Assembly (NCBI GenBank): GCA_030403585.1
Contig: JAUEPE010000003.1
Location: forward strand, 186,001 to 250,000
Length of the DNA: 64,000 nucleotides
Source: Frankia sp. RB7
Lineage (GTDB): Bacteria > Pseudomonadota > Alphaproteobacteria > Rhizobiales > Xanthobacteraceae
Reading direction: 5' to 3'
In this document: positions 26,646 through 35,073 of the stretch, in pieces
How positions within the stretch are numbered: the stretch's first letter is position 1
How the letters are laid out: the number at the start of each line of letters is the position of its first letter
The notes under the pieces: model-generated
The model's input: the letters and a program-made list of their open reading frames with translations, nothing else
The model's database searches: none
What the model was told of the DNA's origin: nothing
Position numbers and translations under genes: made by a program

Positions 26646-27005
26646 GGGCCGAACCCGGTCCTTCAAGACGTGACGGCATCGCAGCGGGCGAGGCGGTTCC
26701 TTCGGACATTGGTCGGAGGTGAGGGGCAGGGAGGTTCATGCCGGCGATACAATTCCCGTCGCCAGGTGAGGCGAGGCTGCTTGTCGACGTCGTCGGCCGG
26801 ACCTGCATCATCCGCCCGATATCATATCCAGCAATCCTTGCGCACGATGTTCCGGTTGATCTCGTCCCCCAGTTGCGCTTGAGTGCCGACGGGTCTGGGG
26901 GACCATTTTGATGCTTGTTTTTGTGCCCGCGGCGCGTTGCGTTGCTGCGTTCGATGCCGCAGTCAATTTTCGTTCGAGCAGGCTCGATGAGGCCTGTGGC
27001 TTGTC
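26646..27005. other. Intergenic stretch between divergent genes, no gene recognised
   Basis: About 360 bases. It should contain the promoter of the methyltransferase-glycosyltransferase gene, but no clear boxes were identified and open frames here look like shadows. Confidence 0.4.
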
Positions 27006-28457
27006 ATGGACATGACCGTGATATCTGGCTGCCTGTCTCCGCGAAAAGCAGGCATCCTCGATCACGCCGACCGTGTCGCCGCGGACCGCGTGGCGTGGCG
27101 TGAGAAGAACAGCTTTTTTCACGACGAGGACGAACGCTATCTCCGGTTCTTGATCCCGGCGGGAAGTCGCGTCCTCGAGATCGGATGCGGCGTTGGCGAC
27201 ACGCTCGCCAGCCTCGCGCCATCGCATGGCGTCGGAATAGATTTCTGCGGCAAGCAAATCGGGATCGCGCGGCAGCGCCACCCCGATCTCACCTTCGTCG
27301 AAGGCGATGCCGAAGACCCCGCGACGCTGGAAGCGCTGCAAGGTCCGTTCGACTATATCCTCGTCCTCGATACGATTGGTTCGCTGGAGGATTGTCAGAA
27401 GTTCATCGCGCAGCTGCATCCGCTGTGCACGCGGGATACGCGGCTGGTGATCGGTTACTTCTCGCATCTCTGGTACCCCTTGCTGAAATTCGCCGAGCTC
27501 ATCGGCCTGCGGATGCCGCAGCCGGATCAGAACGTGCTGTCGCCGTCCGACTTGCGCAGCCTGGCGAAGCTTGCGGATTTCGATCCGGTGAAGTCCGAGC
27601 AGCGCGTGCTCTCGCCGGTCCGGATGTTCGGGCTCGGTCGCTTCCTCAATCGTTTCGTCAGCGTGCTGCCGGGGATCCGTCAGGCGGCGCTGCGGCACTA
27701 CATGGTCGCGCGATCGAGCCGCAGGGCGAGGGAGGAGTTTGGCTCGGCCACCGTCGTGGTGCCGGCGCGTAACGAGCGTGGCAATATCGAGCCGGCTGTC
27801 GTGCGGATGCCCGATTTCTGCAGCGACATCGAGATCATCTTCATCGAAGGCCACAGCCAGGACGGCACCTTCGAGGAGATGGAGCGGGTCAAACAGGCGT
27901 ATCCTTCAAGGGACATCAAGGTGATGCGCCAGCCGGGCAAGGGCAAAGCCGACGCCGTCTTCACCGCGTTCGACGCGGCGCGCGGTGACGTGCTGATCAT
28001 TCTGGACGCCGATTTGACCATGCCGCCGGAGCAGATTCCGAAATTCGTCGAGGCGCTGCACTCGGGCAAGGGCGAGTTTGTCAACGGCTCGCGCCTGGTC
28101 TATCCCATGGACGAGGGCGCGATGCGCTTCCTCAACCTGATCGCCAACAAGATCTTCTCCTATCTGTTCTCCTGGCTGCTTAATCAGCGCTATACGGACA
28201 CGCTCTGCGGCACCAAGGTTCTGCGCCGCAGCGACTATCAGCGCCTGAAAGCCGGCAAGGCCTATTTCGGTGATTTCGATCCGTTCGGCGATTTCGACCT
28301 AATCTTCGGCGCATCGAAGCTCAATCTGAAATCGGTGGATCTTCCGATCCGGTACGCTGCGCGCACCTATGGCGAGACCCAGATCTCCAGGTTTCGCCAT
28401 GGCTGGATGCTGCTGAAGATGGTGGCTTTCGCCTTCCTCAAGATCAAGGCGATCTAG
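27006..28457 (+). CDS. Fusion of SAM-dependent methyltransferase and family-2 glycosyltransferase
   Basis: 483 residues. The N-terminal half (about 20-200) is a class I methyltransferase: RVLEIGCGVGDTLASL, GIDFCGKQIGIAR, FDYILVLDTIGSLED. The C-terminal half (about 245-480) is a GT2 glycosyltransferase: ATVVVPARNERGNIEP, GHSQDGTFEEME, GKGKADAVFTAFDAARGDVLIILDADLTMPPEQI, with the DxD motif. Hydrophobic patches at the end suggest membrane association. GT2 enzymes of this type use UDP- or GDP-sugars on lipid carriers. It is followed 20 bases later by a multi-spanning protein that may use the product. Confidence 0.9.
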   Translation: MDMTVISGCLSPRKAGILDHADRVAADRVAWREKNSFFHDEDERYLRFLIPAGSRVLEIGCGVGDTLASLAPSHGVGIDFCGKQIGIARQRHPDLTFVEGDAEDPATLEALQGPFDYILVLDTIGSLEDCQKFIAQLHPLCTRDTRLVIGYFSHLWYPLLKFAELIGLRMPQPDQNVLSPSDLRSLAKLADFDPVKSEQRVLSPVRMFGLGRFLNRFVSVLPGIRQAALRHYMVARSSRRAREEFGSATVVVPARNERGNIEPAVVRMPDFCSDIEIIFIEGHSQDGTFEEMERVKQAYPSRDIKVMRQPGKGKADAVFTAFDAARGDVLIILDADLTMPPEQIPKFVEALHSGKGEFVNGSRLVYPMDEGAMRFLNLIANKIFSYLFSWLLNQRYTDTLCGTKVLRRSDYQRLKAGKAYFGDFDPFGDFDLIFGASKLNLKSVDLPIRYAARTYGETQISRFRHGWMLLKMVAFAFLKIKAI

Positions 28458-28477
28458 GCCGTGGCAGCCACGGTTCG

Positions 28478-30127
28478 ATGATGATGATGTCAGACGATTG
28501 CTGTTTTCCCGACACGCGCGTGAACGGGAGAGTCAGAGCACTGCTGATCCTCATCGTGCCGGTACTGTATCTGGCGGCGACGTTGCTCTATTCGGCCTGG
28601 CAGGCGGTCTGGGGCGTCCAGGTCGATCCGGAATCGGCCTACACCATGAACGGGCTGGTGGCTGCGGCCGGATATGGCTCGCTGAAATTCGATCATCCGG
28701 GAACGACGACGACGCTGCTCGTCGAGCTGGTCATCCGTGGTTGGGCCCTGGTCGCCCGGCCAGATGATATCGTCGCGTTCGGGCTCAAGCACTACGATGC
28801 GATCACATACGCGGCGCGGACTTGCGAGGCGCTGGTTCTCTCGGGCGCGTTACTGGCAGGCGGGCTCATCGTCGGCCGGACGACGCGCAGCGCCATTGCC
28901 GCGATGCTGTTTGAGACCGGCGCGTTCGTTCATCCCGATGCGTTTCACTTTCAGGCGGTGCTTGCTCCGGAAAGCCTCATGGTCGCGATCGCGCTGTTCG
29001 GGATGGCGATCGTGCTCAAGGCTGCGCTCGACGAGCGGCCGCCGGCGACCAGCCTCGGCGTCGTGTCCGGATTGATTTTCGCGCTCGGGTTCTCGACCAA
29101 ATATCTCTATCTGCCGCAGGCGCTGTTCGCCGTGTGCCTGCTTAGAAACCGGCGGGCGTTCGTCGCCGCGGGGATCACCGGGGCGATCGGCTTCGTTGGT
29201 TTCAGTCTGATCTTCAATCCCGGAACGATCACGCGCGGCTTCGGATGGCTGGTGCAAATCGCAATCCACAAGGGCCATTACGGCGAGGGCGAGACCGGAT
29301 TCATCGACTTCGCGACGTTCTGGTCCAACATGCGCGAGATCATCGCGGCCGTGCCGCTCGCGGCGGGCGCTTACGTCGCAGCCGCGGCTGCGACTCTCGC
29401 CTGGTGCATCAAGACGCGCGACTGGCGCGATCCGGTCAGCCTCACGCTCAGCGCCGCCGTCCTGATCTTTGCGGCGCACCTCGTGGCGACGTCGAAGCAT
29501 TTCGCGCTGCATTATATGATGGCATCGTGGGCCCTGACGGGCGGCGTCCTCGCGCTGGTCGTGGTGCAGATCAGGCGTCTGGTTCCGGCGATCCCGTCTG
29601 CGGCGGTGAGTCTGCTGGCAGGCGGTCTATGTGCCGTGACGGCCGCAGTGACGCTGATCGACGCCCGCGCTGTCGCGCTGCAAACCTCTGCCTCGAATGC
29701 GATCGGGGCCAGGCTCTCGAAGGCCGTGGTCGCCGCCGGTCCCGCCTGCGCAAACGTCTCCGGCATGTTCGTGGGCGCGCCGGAGAACGACATGAACCAC
29801 GGCTGGGACATGACCTTGCAGCTCTGGGGCGACCAGGCGATGCGCGAGAGATTCTCGGTTGCCTATGAGCGCGCCTTCACGGCCGCGCTGCTGGACCACA
29901 ACACCTACACGCACGTGCTGAAGAACAATTTCCGCGCCACCAGCTACGCCAGGCTCGCCGCCGACTACCCCTGCATCATCGTGCGCGCGCCGTGGGAGCT
30001 GACCGAGGAAACCTCGATCGGACTGCTGGCGCTCAATCCGGACCATTGCGTGATCGAGGGGATCCACGTCTATACCGTTGGGCTTGCCTGCGCGAAGGTG
30101 CAGGGCAGCTTCCTGGGCGAACGGTGA
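28478..30127 (+). CDS. Multi-spanning membrane protein, GT-C-like
   Basis: 549 residues (four consecutive Met codons make the exact start uncertain). Ten or more transmembrane helices with a large loop after the first (DPESAYTMNGLVAAAGYGSLKFDHPGTTTTLL), resembling GT-C glycosyltransferases that use polyprenyl-linked sugars. No exact family match is recognised. The C-terminal 120 residues are soluble, with VYTVGLACAKVQG near the end. The gene likely forms a two-gene operon with the preceding methyltransferase-GT2 fusion for a cell-surface polysaccharide or lipid. Confidence 0.75.
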   Translation: MMMMSDDCCFPDTRVNGRVRALLILIVPVLYLAATLLYSAWQAVWGVQVDPESAYTMNGLVAAAGYGSLKFDHPGTTTTLLVELVIRGWALVARPDDIVAFGLKHYDAITYAARTCEALVLSGALLAGGLIVGRTTRSAIAAMLFETGAFVHPDAFHFQAVLAPESLMVAIALFGMAIVLKAALDERPPATSLGVVSGLIFALGFSTKYLYLPQALFAVCLLRNRRAFVAAGITGAIGFVGFSLIFNPGTITRGFGWLVQIAIHKGHYGEGETGFIDFATFWSNMREIIAAVPLAAGAYVAAAAATLAWCIKTRDWRDPVSLTLSAAVLIFAAHLVATSKHFALHYMMASWALTGGVLALVVVQIRRLVPAIPSAAVSLLAGGLCAVTAAVTLIDARAVALQTSASNAIGARLSKAVVAAGPACANVSGMFVGAPENDMNHGWDMTLQLWGDQAMRERFSVAYERAFTAALLDHNTYTHVLKNNFRATSYARLAADYPCIIVRAPWELTEETSIGLLALNPDHCVIEGIHVYTVGLACAKVQGSFLGER

Positions 30128-30143
30128 GGGGATGGGGGCTGCT

Positions 30144-30218
30144 TGGCGCTCCCTAGCGGAATCGAACCGCTCTCTCCACCGTGAAAGGGTGGCGTCCTAA
30201 CCGATAGACGAAGGGAGC
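30144..30218 (-). tRNA. tRNA-Glu (anticodon TTC), CCA encoded
   Basis: Acceptor GCTCCCT pairs with AGGGAGC, followed by G and encoded CCA. Anticodon arm CCACC-CTTTCAC-GGTGG has TTC; the T arm is AGCGG-TTCGATT-CCGCT. The sequence matches the standard tRNA-Glu layout. Confidence 0.97.
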
Positions 30219-30446
30219 AAACGCAAGGCCAAGCCGCACGTGCGACAGGCCCGCTGGCCGTCCGAAAAGTGCCAGGCGGCTTGCAGCGGGCGAACGTATA
30301 GTGGCCTTTGGGCCGGTGGGCAAGCCGTTCCGGAACGCTCTTTTGGCCCCGGTGGATAGCCAAGCTCCGGGATCATTCGGGCGACGATTTCAACGGTTTC
30401 TTAGGGTTCCCTGGGCTAGCGCTGGAGCGGGAGAGATTTTTCGCCA

Positions 30447-30701
30447 ATGCCACAGCCGAAGAAGCGCGCAGCCCGCAAGCAGCTGTCGCAGCACGCCTGG
30501 ATCACGCTCGCGGGCGGATTCGCGGCGCGGCATTGCCTGGTCCAGGACATCTCGGCCTCCGGCGCCAAGATCACGATGGACGAGGATGCAAGCCAGCTGC
30601 CGGGCGTGATCCGGATGGCGTTTGCGCGCGATGCCCGGACCGGGCGGAGCTGCCAGGTGGTCTGGCGCCGCGGCAAGTCGGCCGGCATCAAGTTCCTCTG
30701 A
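30447..30701 (+). CDS. Single PilZ-domain protein
   Basis: 84 residues: basic RKQLSQHAWITL, then LVQDISASGAKITM (the DxSxxG motif), CQVVWRRGKSAGIKFL. The RxxxR motif is degenerate (KKRAARKQ), so c-di-GMP binding is uncertain. Widespread family in Bradyrhizobium. Confidence 0.8.
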   Translation: MPQPKKRAARKQLSQHAWITLAGGFAARHCLVQDISASGAKITMDEDASQLPGVIRMAFARDARTGRSCQVVWRRGKSAGIKFL

Positions 30702-30747
30702 CGGCCACCGGATAGCGCCTGGCCCGGGGCCGGGCTACAAGGCGCGG

Positions 30748-31005
30748 ATGCGTGCGACCGTCCTCCTCCTGATCTCTATCGCGACGACCTCCGCAGCAGG
30801 GGCCGAGACCTTGCGCCTGCCGCCGAGCGAGCAGCCGCAGTCGGGCAAGACCCTGCCGCTGAAGGGCACCGCCGGGGCTGCCAAGGGAGCTGCAAGGGCC
30901 AATGGCTGCGCGGCCTATGGCCGGGGCTTCACTTGGGTCGAGGCGACCGGGACCTGCGTGAAGATCGGCGGCTCGGTCAGGGTCGACACCGCGATCGAGC
31001 GCTAG
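30748..31005 (+). CDS. Small secreted protein ending in a porin N-terminal-like motif
   Basis: 85 residues. Signal peptide MRATVLLLISIATTSAAGAE, a Pro/Gly/Ala linker, and a C-terminal CAAYGRGFTWVEATGTCVKIGGSVRVD. That motif resembles the start of the mature part of rhizobial Porin_2 proteins (C-x-x-YG-x-GF ... TCVKIGG-x-VR). The barrel itself is absent, so it is either a truncated porin or an independent small family that reuses the plug motif. Confidence 0.65.
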   Translation: MRATVLLLISIATTSAAGAETLRLPPSEQPQSGKTLPLKGTAGAAKGAARANGCAAYGRGFTWVEATGTCVKIGGSVRVDTAIER

Positions 31006-31025
31006 GGCCCCCAAACACAAAACGC

Positions 31026-31048
31026 GAAAACAACCCCATGCACAGTAG
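31026..31048. repeat. Second copy of the 23-bp dispersed repeat
   Basis: Bases 31026-31048 (GAAAACAACCCCATGCACAG and three more) are the exact reverse complement of 5947-5969. Here only half of the palindrome is present. Confidence 0.75.
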
Positions 31049-31123
31049 ACGCCAGGCGCGGGCGGTTTGCGCGCAAACAACGATTCGGCGCGATCTCACC
31101 GCAGCTTAAGCCGCGTCAACGGG

Positions 31124-31762
31124 TCACGACATCGGCGGGGCCACGTGCTTCGCAAATCCGGGTCGCTTGCCGAGCTCGGCGAGCCACCGCGTCAGGTGCG
31201 GCTGCACCGGGCGGGTGATCCCCTCGACGCCGAGCCAGCGCCGCGCATAGGCGCCAACAGCGATATCGGCGAGCGTGAACTCGTCGCCCTCCATGTAGGG
31301 CCGCGTCGAGAGCAGCCGATCGGCGATGGCCCAGACTTCGGCCGCCGCATCGGCATCCTGCTGAATTCTCACCATATCGCGCTCGGCCAGCGGCGTCCGC
31401 ACGAGCGCCCAGAACACCGGGCGGTCGACCGGCTGCACCATCGACAGCGTCCAGTCGAGCCAGCGGTCGACGCCGGCGCGCAGCTTTGGCGCTTCCGGAT
31501 AGATCGGCGTGCCGCGCCCGTGCGCCATGCAGAGATAGCGCATGATCGAATTGGATTCCCACAAGCTGAAGTCGCCTTCGACCAGCGTCGGGATCCGCGC
31601 ATTGGGGTTCATCGCGAGATAGTCGGCCTCGCGGGTCTTGCCGTATTGCATGCCGGCGTCGACGCGCTCGCAGGGCAAAGCGAGCTCGGCGAGGCACCAC
31701 AGCACCTTCTGCACGTTGACCGAATTGGCGCGGCCCCAGATCGTCAGTTTTTGCTCCGGCAT
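31124..31762 (-). CDS. Glutathione S-transferase family protein
   Basis: 212 residues from ATG 31762 with GGAGGAATT upstream. Thioredoxin-fold N-domain (LTIWGRANSVNVQKVLWCLAELALP), cis-Pro NARIPTLVEGDFSLWESNSIMRYL with the glutathione-binding ES, and an all-helical C-domain (FTLADIAVGAYARRWLGVEG). Cytoplasmic; substrate unknown. Confidence 0.92.
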   Translation of the reverse strand: MPEQKLTIWGRANSVNVQKVLWCLAELALPCERVDAGMQYGKTREADYLAMNPNARIPTLVEGDFSLWESNSIMRYLCMAHGRGTPIYPEAPKLRAGVDRWLDWTLSMVQPVDRPVFWALVRTPLAERDMVRIQQDADAAAEVWAIADRLLSTRPYMEGDEFTLADIAVGAYARRWLGVEGITRPVQPHLTRWLAELGKRPGFAKHVAPPMS

Positions 31763-31853
31763 GAATTCCTCCCGCAGCGTTTCTCGCTGTCGCGCGGGTG
31801 ATAGCGGAATTTGCAGCCGTGAGCGATGCGCGATTGTCGCGCGCCCATCATGC

Positions 31854-31880
31854 AAAAAGCTCCGCCCGAGGCGGAGCTTT
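31854..31880 (-). terminator. Terminator of the 26-residue gene
   Basis: AGCTCCGCC and GGCGGAGCT form a 9-bp stem; on the minus strand it is followed by TTTTTGC. It lies 23 bases after the small gene stop. Confidence 0.75.
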
Positions 31881-31902
31881 CATTGCGGGGTCGATCAGGC
31901 GA

Positions 31903-31983
31903 TCAGCGGCCGAAGAACAGCCACAGCAGAATGATCACCGGAATCGGCACGCCCAGCATCCACAACAATAATCCGCGTCCCAT
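31903..31983 (-). CDS. 26-residue hydrophobic membrane peptide
   Basis: ATG at 31983 follows GGAGGATACG. The peptide is almost entirely one transmembrane helix (WMLGVPIPVIILLWLFFG). A strong terminator lies downstream and an EcfG-type promoter upstream (32041-32017), so this looks like a complete one-gene transcription unit of the general stress response. An upstream in-frame ATG at 32088 would overlap the promoter. Confidence 0.68.
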   Translation of the reverse strand: MGRGLLLWMLGVPIPVIILLWLFFGR

Positions 31984-32016
31984 CGTATCCTCCTCCAATT
32001 GCATTGTCGGGGAGTG

Positions 32017-32041
32017 AACGCGCGTGGTGAGGGCTGGTTCC
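32017..32041 (-). promoter_or_regulatory. EcfG-type (general stress) promoter
   Basis: On the minus strand GGAAC (32041-32037), 16 bases, CGTT (32020-32017). This matches the alphaproteobacterial EcfG consensus GGAAC-N16/17-CGTT exactly. The start codon is 34 bases further on. Confidence 0.65.
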
Positions 32042-32054
32042 TGCGGAAAACGCC

Positions 32055-32507
32055 TTACCAGTGGCCGATATTCGGCATGGACGCCCACGGCTCGGCCGGC
32101 GCTTTCGGATCGCCCTTCTGCAGGATCTCGATCGAGTGCAGATCGGGCGAGCGGACGAAGGCCATGTTGCCGTCGCGCGGCGGCCGGTTGATGGTGACGC
32201 CGGCCTTTTGCAGCTTCTCGCAGGTGGCATAGATGTCGTCGACCTCATAGGCGAGATGGCCGAAGAAGCGGTCCTCGCCATACTTCTCCTCGTCCCAATT
32301 CCAGGTGAGCTCGACCAGCGGCGCGCCGCGCGATTGCGGCTGCTTCTTCAGCGCCTCGAGATCGTCCGACGAACACAGGAAGACGAGCGTGAAGCGCCCC
32401 TTGTCGTTCTCGATCCGCCGCACCTCCTTCAGCCCGAACGCGTCAACGTAGAATTTCAGCGCGACATCGAGATTGCGCACGCGCAGCATGGTGTGGAGGT
32501 AACGCAT
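32055..32507 (-). CDS. gloA: Lactoylglutathione lyase / VOC-family glyoxalase I
   Basis: 150 residues from ATG 32507 (GGAG upstream). MRYLHTMLRVRNLDVALKFYVDAFGL, WDEEKYGEDRFFGHLAYEVDDIYATCEKL and RPPRDGNMAFVRSPDLHSIEIL match glyoxalase I with its metal His/Glu set. It converts the methylglyoxal-glutathione adduct. The EcfG-type promoter of the neighbour lies at its 3' end. Confidence 0.92.
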   Translation of the reverse strand: MRYLHTMLRVRNLDVALKFYVDAFGLKEVRRIENDKGRFTLVFLCSSDDLEALKKQPQSRGAPLVELTWNWDEEKYGEDRFFGHLAYEVDDIYATCEKLQKAGVTINRPPRDGNMAFVRSPDLHSIEILQKGDPKAPAEPWASMPNIGHW

Positions 32508-32666
32508 TTTTCTTATCTCCTTGAGAACGTTTCGGGATTGTTTGCCCGTTTGCGTATGACGGGGCACTAAATAGCAGCAAATCGCAGAGAAGGGCAGGGA
32601 TTGCGGGCGACTAAAAGCACTCATGTGCCCTTTGCGTTCTCAACAGTTTGCGAGCTTCATTGCTCC

Positions 32667-32948
32667 ATGCAAATCGAATCCCTTTCCATCGAAGAACTCG
32701 CCGCACTGAGAGACAAGGTCACTCAGGCCCTCGCTGACAAGATTGCCGCGCGCCAGAAAGAGCTTTCCTGCGAAGCTGAGAGGTTGGGTGCGCTCGTCAC
32801 CTCAAAGCCCTCCACAGCCCGTCCTAAGCGGGCCCCGAAGTATCAGAAGGGCGATGCGGTCTGGTCAGGCGTGGGGTCGCAGCCGACATGGGTTAAGCAG
32901 CACCTGGCTCTCGGCGGGACGCTGGACGATCTGAAGGTGTCCGCGTAA
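32667..32948 (+). CDS. H-NS-family nucleoid-associated protein
   Basis: 93 residues from the ATG at 32667. An N-terminal coiled-coil segment (IEELAALRDKVTQALADKIAARQKEL) is followed by a C-terminal DNA-binding motif YQKGDAVWSGVGSQPTWVKQHLALGG, the H-NS signature (WSGxGxxPxW). It would silence AT-rich foreign DNA, and such DNA starts a few hundred bases downstream. Confidence 0.88.
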   Translation: MQIESLSIEELAALRDKVTQALADKIAARQKELSCEAERLGALVTSKPSTARPKRAPKYQKGDAVWSGVGSQPTWVKQHLALGGTLDDLKVSA

Positions 32949-32957
32949 AAGTCTGGA

Positions 32958-33164
32958 ATGGCAACCTACAAGCAGATATCCGAATTTGTTCGAAAGTCTG
33001 AAGGCTATACACCTCAGACCTGCTGGATTGCCGACGTGAAAGCCCTTCACAATCTGACGACGCGCGTAGCTCCAAATCGCCAATCGGTTCGGGTGAAGCC
33101 ATGTCCCGAGTATGCCAAGGAGCCCATCGAGAGGGCGCTTAGGCATTTCGGCGATCTGAAGTAG
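32958..33164 (+). CDS. Small hypothetical protein (MATYKQI family)
   Basis: 68 residues, ten bases after the H-NS-like stop. TCWIADVKALHNLTTR, NRQSVRVKPCPEYAKEPIERALRHFG is protein-like and, from memory, resembles a small conserved family often seen beside mobile genes in rhizobia. Function unknown. Confidence 0.65.
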   Translation: MATYKQISEFVRKSEGYTPQTCWIADVKALHNLTTRVAPNRQSVRVKPCPEYAKEPIERALRHFGDLK

Positions 33165-33308
33165 TTTGCCGCTGTAAGGCGCGCGGCGCTCCATCCAATT
33201 AGGTGCAGGGTCGTTATTCCTAACGAACAAGCATGTACACGCTCACCCCTAAGGACCTGCACCGGAATCGTGCGCCGATGTCGGAATCTCGTCAACAGAC
33301 CGGAGCAG

Positions 33309-33513
33309 TTATTTTGCCAGTTCGACCGGCGTCTTGGTCAAGTTGACGTATGCAGGGGGCTCGCCATTTCTGAGTTCGCGTGTCGAAGAATAGGCGATAT
33401 CGTTTATGACGAAACCTCTGTTTTCACCTTGTCCTACGCAATTCTCCGCACTCGCAATTATTGGAATCCATCTGCCGCCTAGATAGGACTTCGCGTGAGC
33501 CTCAAGAATTGAG
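33309..33513 (-). pseudogene. C-terminal fragment of an unknown gene, 5' end cut by RAYT unit A
   Basis: The open frame runs from within the RAYT left end (33563) to 33309. Only 33309-33513 is host sequence; it reads protein-like (SYLGGRWIPIIASAENCVGQGENRGFVINDIAYSS) and ends TKTPVELAK. Its own start seems to have been displaced by the inserted element. Low GC. Not identified. Confidence 0.35.
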
Positions 33514-33880
33514 GAATTACGGTGACAGTGCATTAAATTGACACCGCGTCGCTTTGCGGTCATGATCCGGCATGGCTCGCCTTGCCCGTGTCGTCATTCC
33601 CGGTCATCCCCACCACGTCACCCAGCGGGGCAATGGCCGGTCGCGCACGTTCTTCGAGGACGGCGACTATGCGCTCTATCGCGACCTGCTCGCTGTAAAT
33701 TGCAGGGAAGCCGGCGTCGAAGTGTGGGCCTGGTGCCTGATGCCGAACCACGTGCATCTCATCCTGGTGCCGTCCGATCCCGACGGCCTGCGCCGCGCGC
33801 TGGCCCGCGTGCATCGAAGCTATGCCGGGACGATCCAGGCGCGGCGCAAGCGTACCGGTCATTTCTGGCAGGGCCGGTTC
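33514..33880 (+). mobile_element. RAYT unit A, truncated at 3' end
   Basis: Starts with AATTACGGTGACAGTGCATT (one mismatch to the other copies), continues as units B and C, and stops abruptly after GGCCGGTTC, where unit B begins. The right inverted repeat is missing. Confidence 0.88.
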
Positions 33881-33892
33881 GAATTACGGTGA
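33572..33892 (+). pseudogene. Truncated REP-associated tyrosine transposase (unit A)
   Basis: The first 103 residues are over 95% identical to units B and C (MARLARVVIPGHPHHVTQRGNG, CLMPNHVHLILVPSD). The frame then reads into the terminal repeat of unit B and stops (ELR-stop). The HUH pair and the tyrosine segment are present, but about half the protein is missing, so it should be inactive. Confidence 0.9.
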
Positions 33893-34642
33893 CAGTGCAC
33901 TAAATTGACACCACGCGGTTTCGCGGGTATGATCTAGCATGGCCCGTCTTGCTCGTGTCGTCATTCCCGGTCATCCCCACCACGTCACCCAGCGGGGCAA
34001 TGGCCGGTCACGCACGTTCTTCGAGGACGGCGACTATGCGCTCTATCGCGATTTACTCGCTGCAAATTGCAGGGAAGCCGGCGTTGAGGTGTGGGCCTGG
34101 TGCCTGATGCCGAACCACGTGCATCTCATCCTGGTGCCGTCCGATCCCGACGGTCTGCGCCGCGCGCTGGCCCGTGTGCATCGAAGCTATGCCGGGACGA
34201 TCCAGGCGCGACGTAAGCGCACCGGTCATTTCTGGCAGGGCCGGTTCGGCGCCGTGGCCATGGATGAAGAGCATCTTGCGGCGGCGCTGCGCTATGTGTC
34301 GCTCAACCCCGTGCGGGCCCGGCTGGTGCAGCGGGCGCAGGATTGGCGCTGGTCGAGCACGCGTGCGCATCTGCGGGGCAAGGACGATGGGGTGACCCGG
34401 CTGGCGCCGATCCGGGAGCGCTTCCCGCGTTTCGCCGACCTGCTCGACAGCCCGCAGGAGGCCGACCTGTTCGCCCAGCTGCGCGCTGCGGAGAGCATTG
34501 GCCGGCCGCTCGGAGATGACCGTTTCCTCGCCCGCCTCGAGCGGCTGACCGGGCGGCCTTTGAGACCAGCCAAGCGTGGACCGAAGCCGCAGGACAGGCA
34601 GGGTGGCGACGACGAGAATTGAGTGCACTGTCACCGTAATTC
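33881..34642 (+). mobile_element. RAYT unit B, complete, with terminal inverted repeats
   Basis: The left end GAATTACGGTGACAGTGCAC and its next base, and the right end 34622-34642, are perfect 21-bp inverted repeats. The enclosed gene fills almost the whole unit. It abuts unit A on the left and an IS transposase fragment on the right. Confidence 0.92.
33939..34622 (+). CDS. REP-associated tyrosine transposase (Y1, IS200-like)
   Basis: 227 residues. GHPHHVTQRGNG, CLMPNHVHLILVP (the HUH metal site), and HRSYAGTIQARRKRTGHFWQGRF with the catalytic Tyr followed by YVSLNPVRARLV match RAYT/TnpA_REP enzymes. The C terminus is basic (RPAKRGPKPQD). It should nick single-stranded DNA at hairpins such as its flanking repeats. 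Near-identical to the copy at 35852, with some replacements near the end. Confidence 0.94.
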   Translation: MARLARVVIPGHPHHVTQRGNGRSRTFFEDGDYALYRDLLAANCREAGVEVWAWCLMPNHVHLILVPSDPDGLRRALARVHRSYAGTIQARRKRTGHFWQGRFGAVAMDEEHLAAALRYVSLNPVRARLVQRAQDWRWSSTRAHLRGKDDGVTRLAPIRERFPRFADLLDSPQEADLFAQLRAAESIGRPLGDDRFLARLERLTGRPLRPAKRGPKPQDRQGGDDEN

Positions 34643-35073
34643 GAGAAATGCTCGTCCGACAGCAGCGGCTTAACCTGCGGATGGTTCAGAAGCCTGGTCA
34701 TGAACTTCGTGAACACATCGCCGTTCTGCAGCCGGTCGCGGTTCTTGGTGAAGGTGGTCGGGTTCCAGACCGCCTCGTCGGGCGAAAGCCCCACGAACCA
34801 GCGGTACAGAAGATTGTAATCCAGTTGCTCCATCAACTGGCGTTCCGACCGAATGCCGTAGAACACCTGCAGCAGCAAGGCGCTCAGCAATTGCTCGGGA
34901 GGGATCGAGGGACGTCCTTCGCCTGAGTAAAGCCTGCCAAGGCTGCGGTTCAGCTCGCCCAAGACATCGCGGACCAGCGCCCGAATTTTCCTCAGCGGAT
35001 GGCCCGCCGGCACCCGCGCCTCCGGCGAGATGTACGAAAATAACCCGCCCTGATCCGAAAAAGCGCCCCGCAT
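34643..35073 (-). pseudogene. IS5/IS1182-type transposase, N-terminal fragment
   Basis: From ATG 35073 the frame reads GLFSYISPEARVPAGHPLRKIRALV, GRPSIPPEQLLSALLLQVFYGIRSERQL, WFVGLSPDEAVWNPTTFTKNRDRL and stops being transposase-like at LLSDEHFS, exactly where RAYT unit B ends. The catalytic C-terminal half is lost. The IS 5' non-coding end, with TTTTTCAGCAAACTGCTAG, lies around 35125-35155. Confidence 0.88.
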
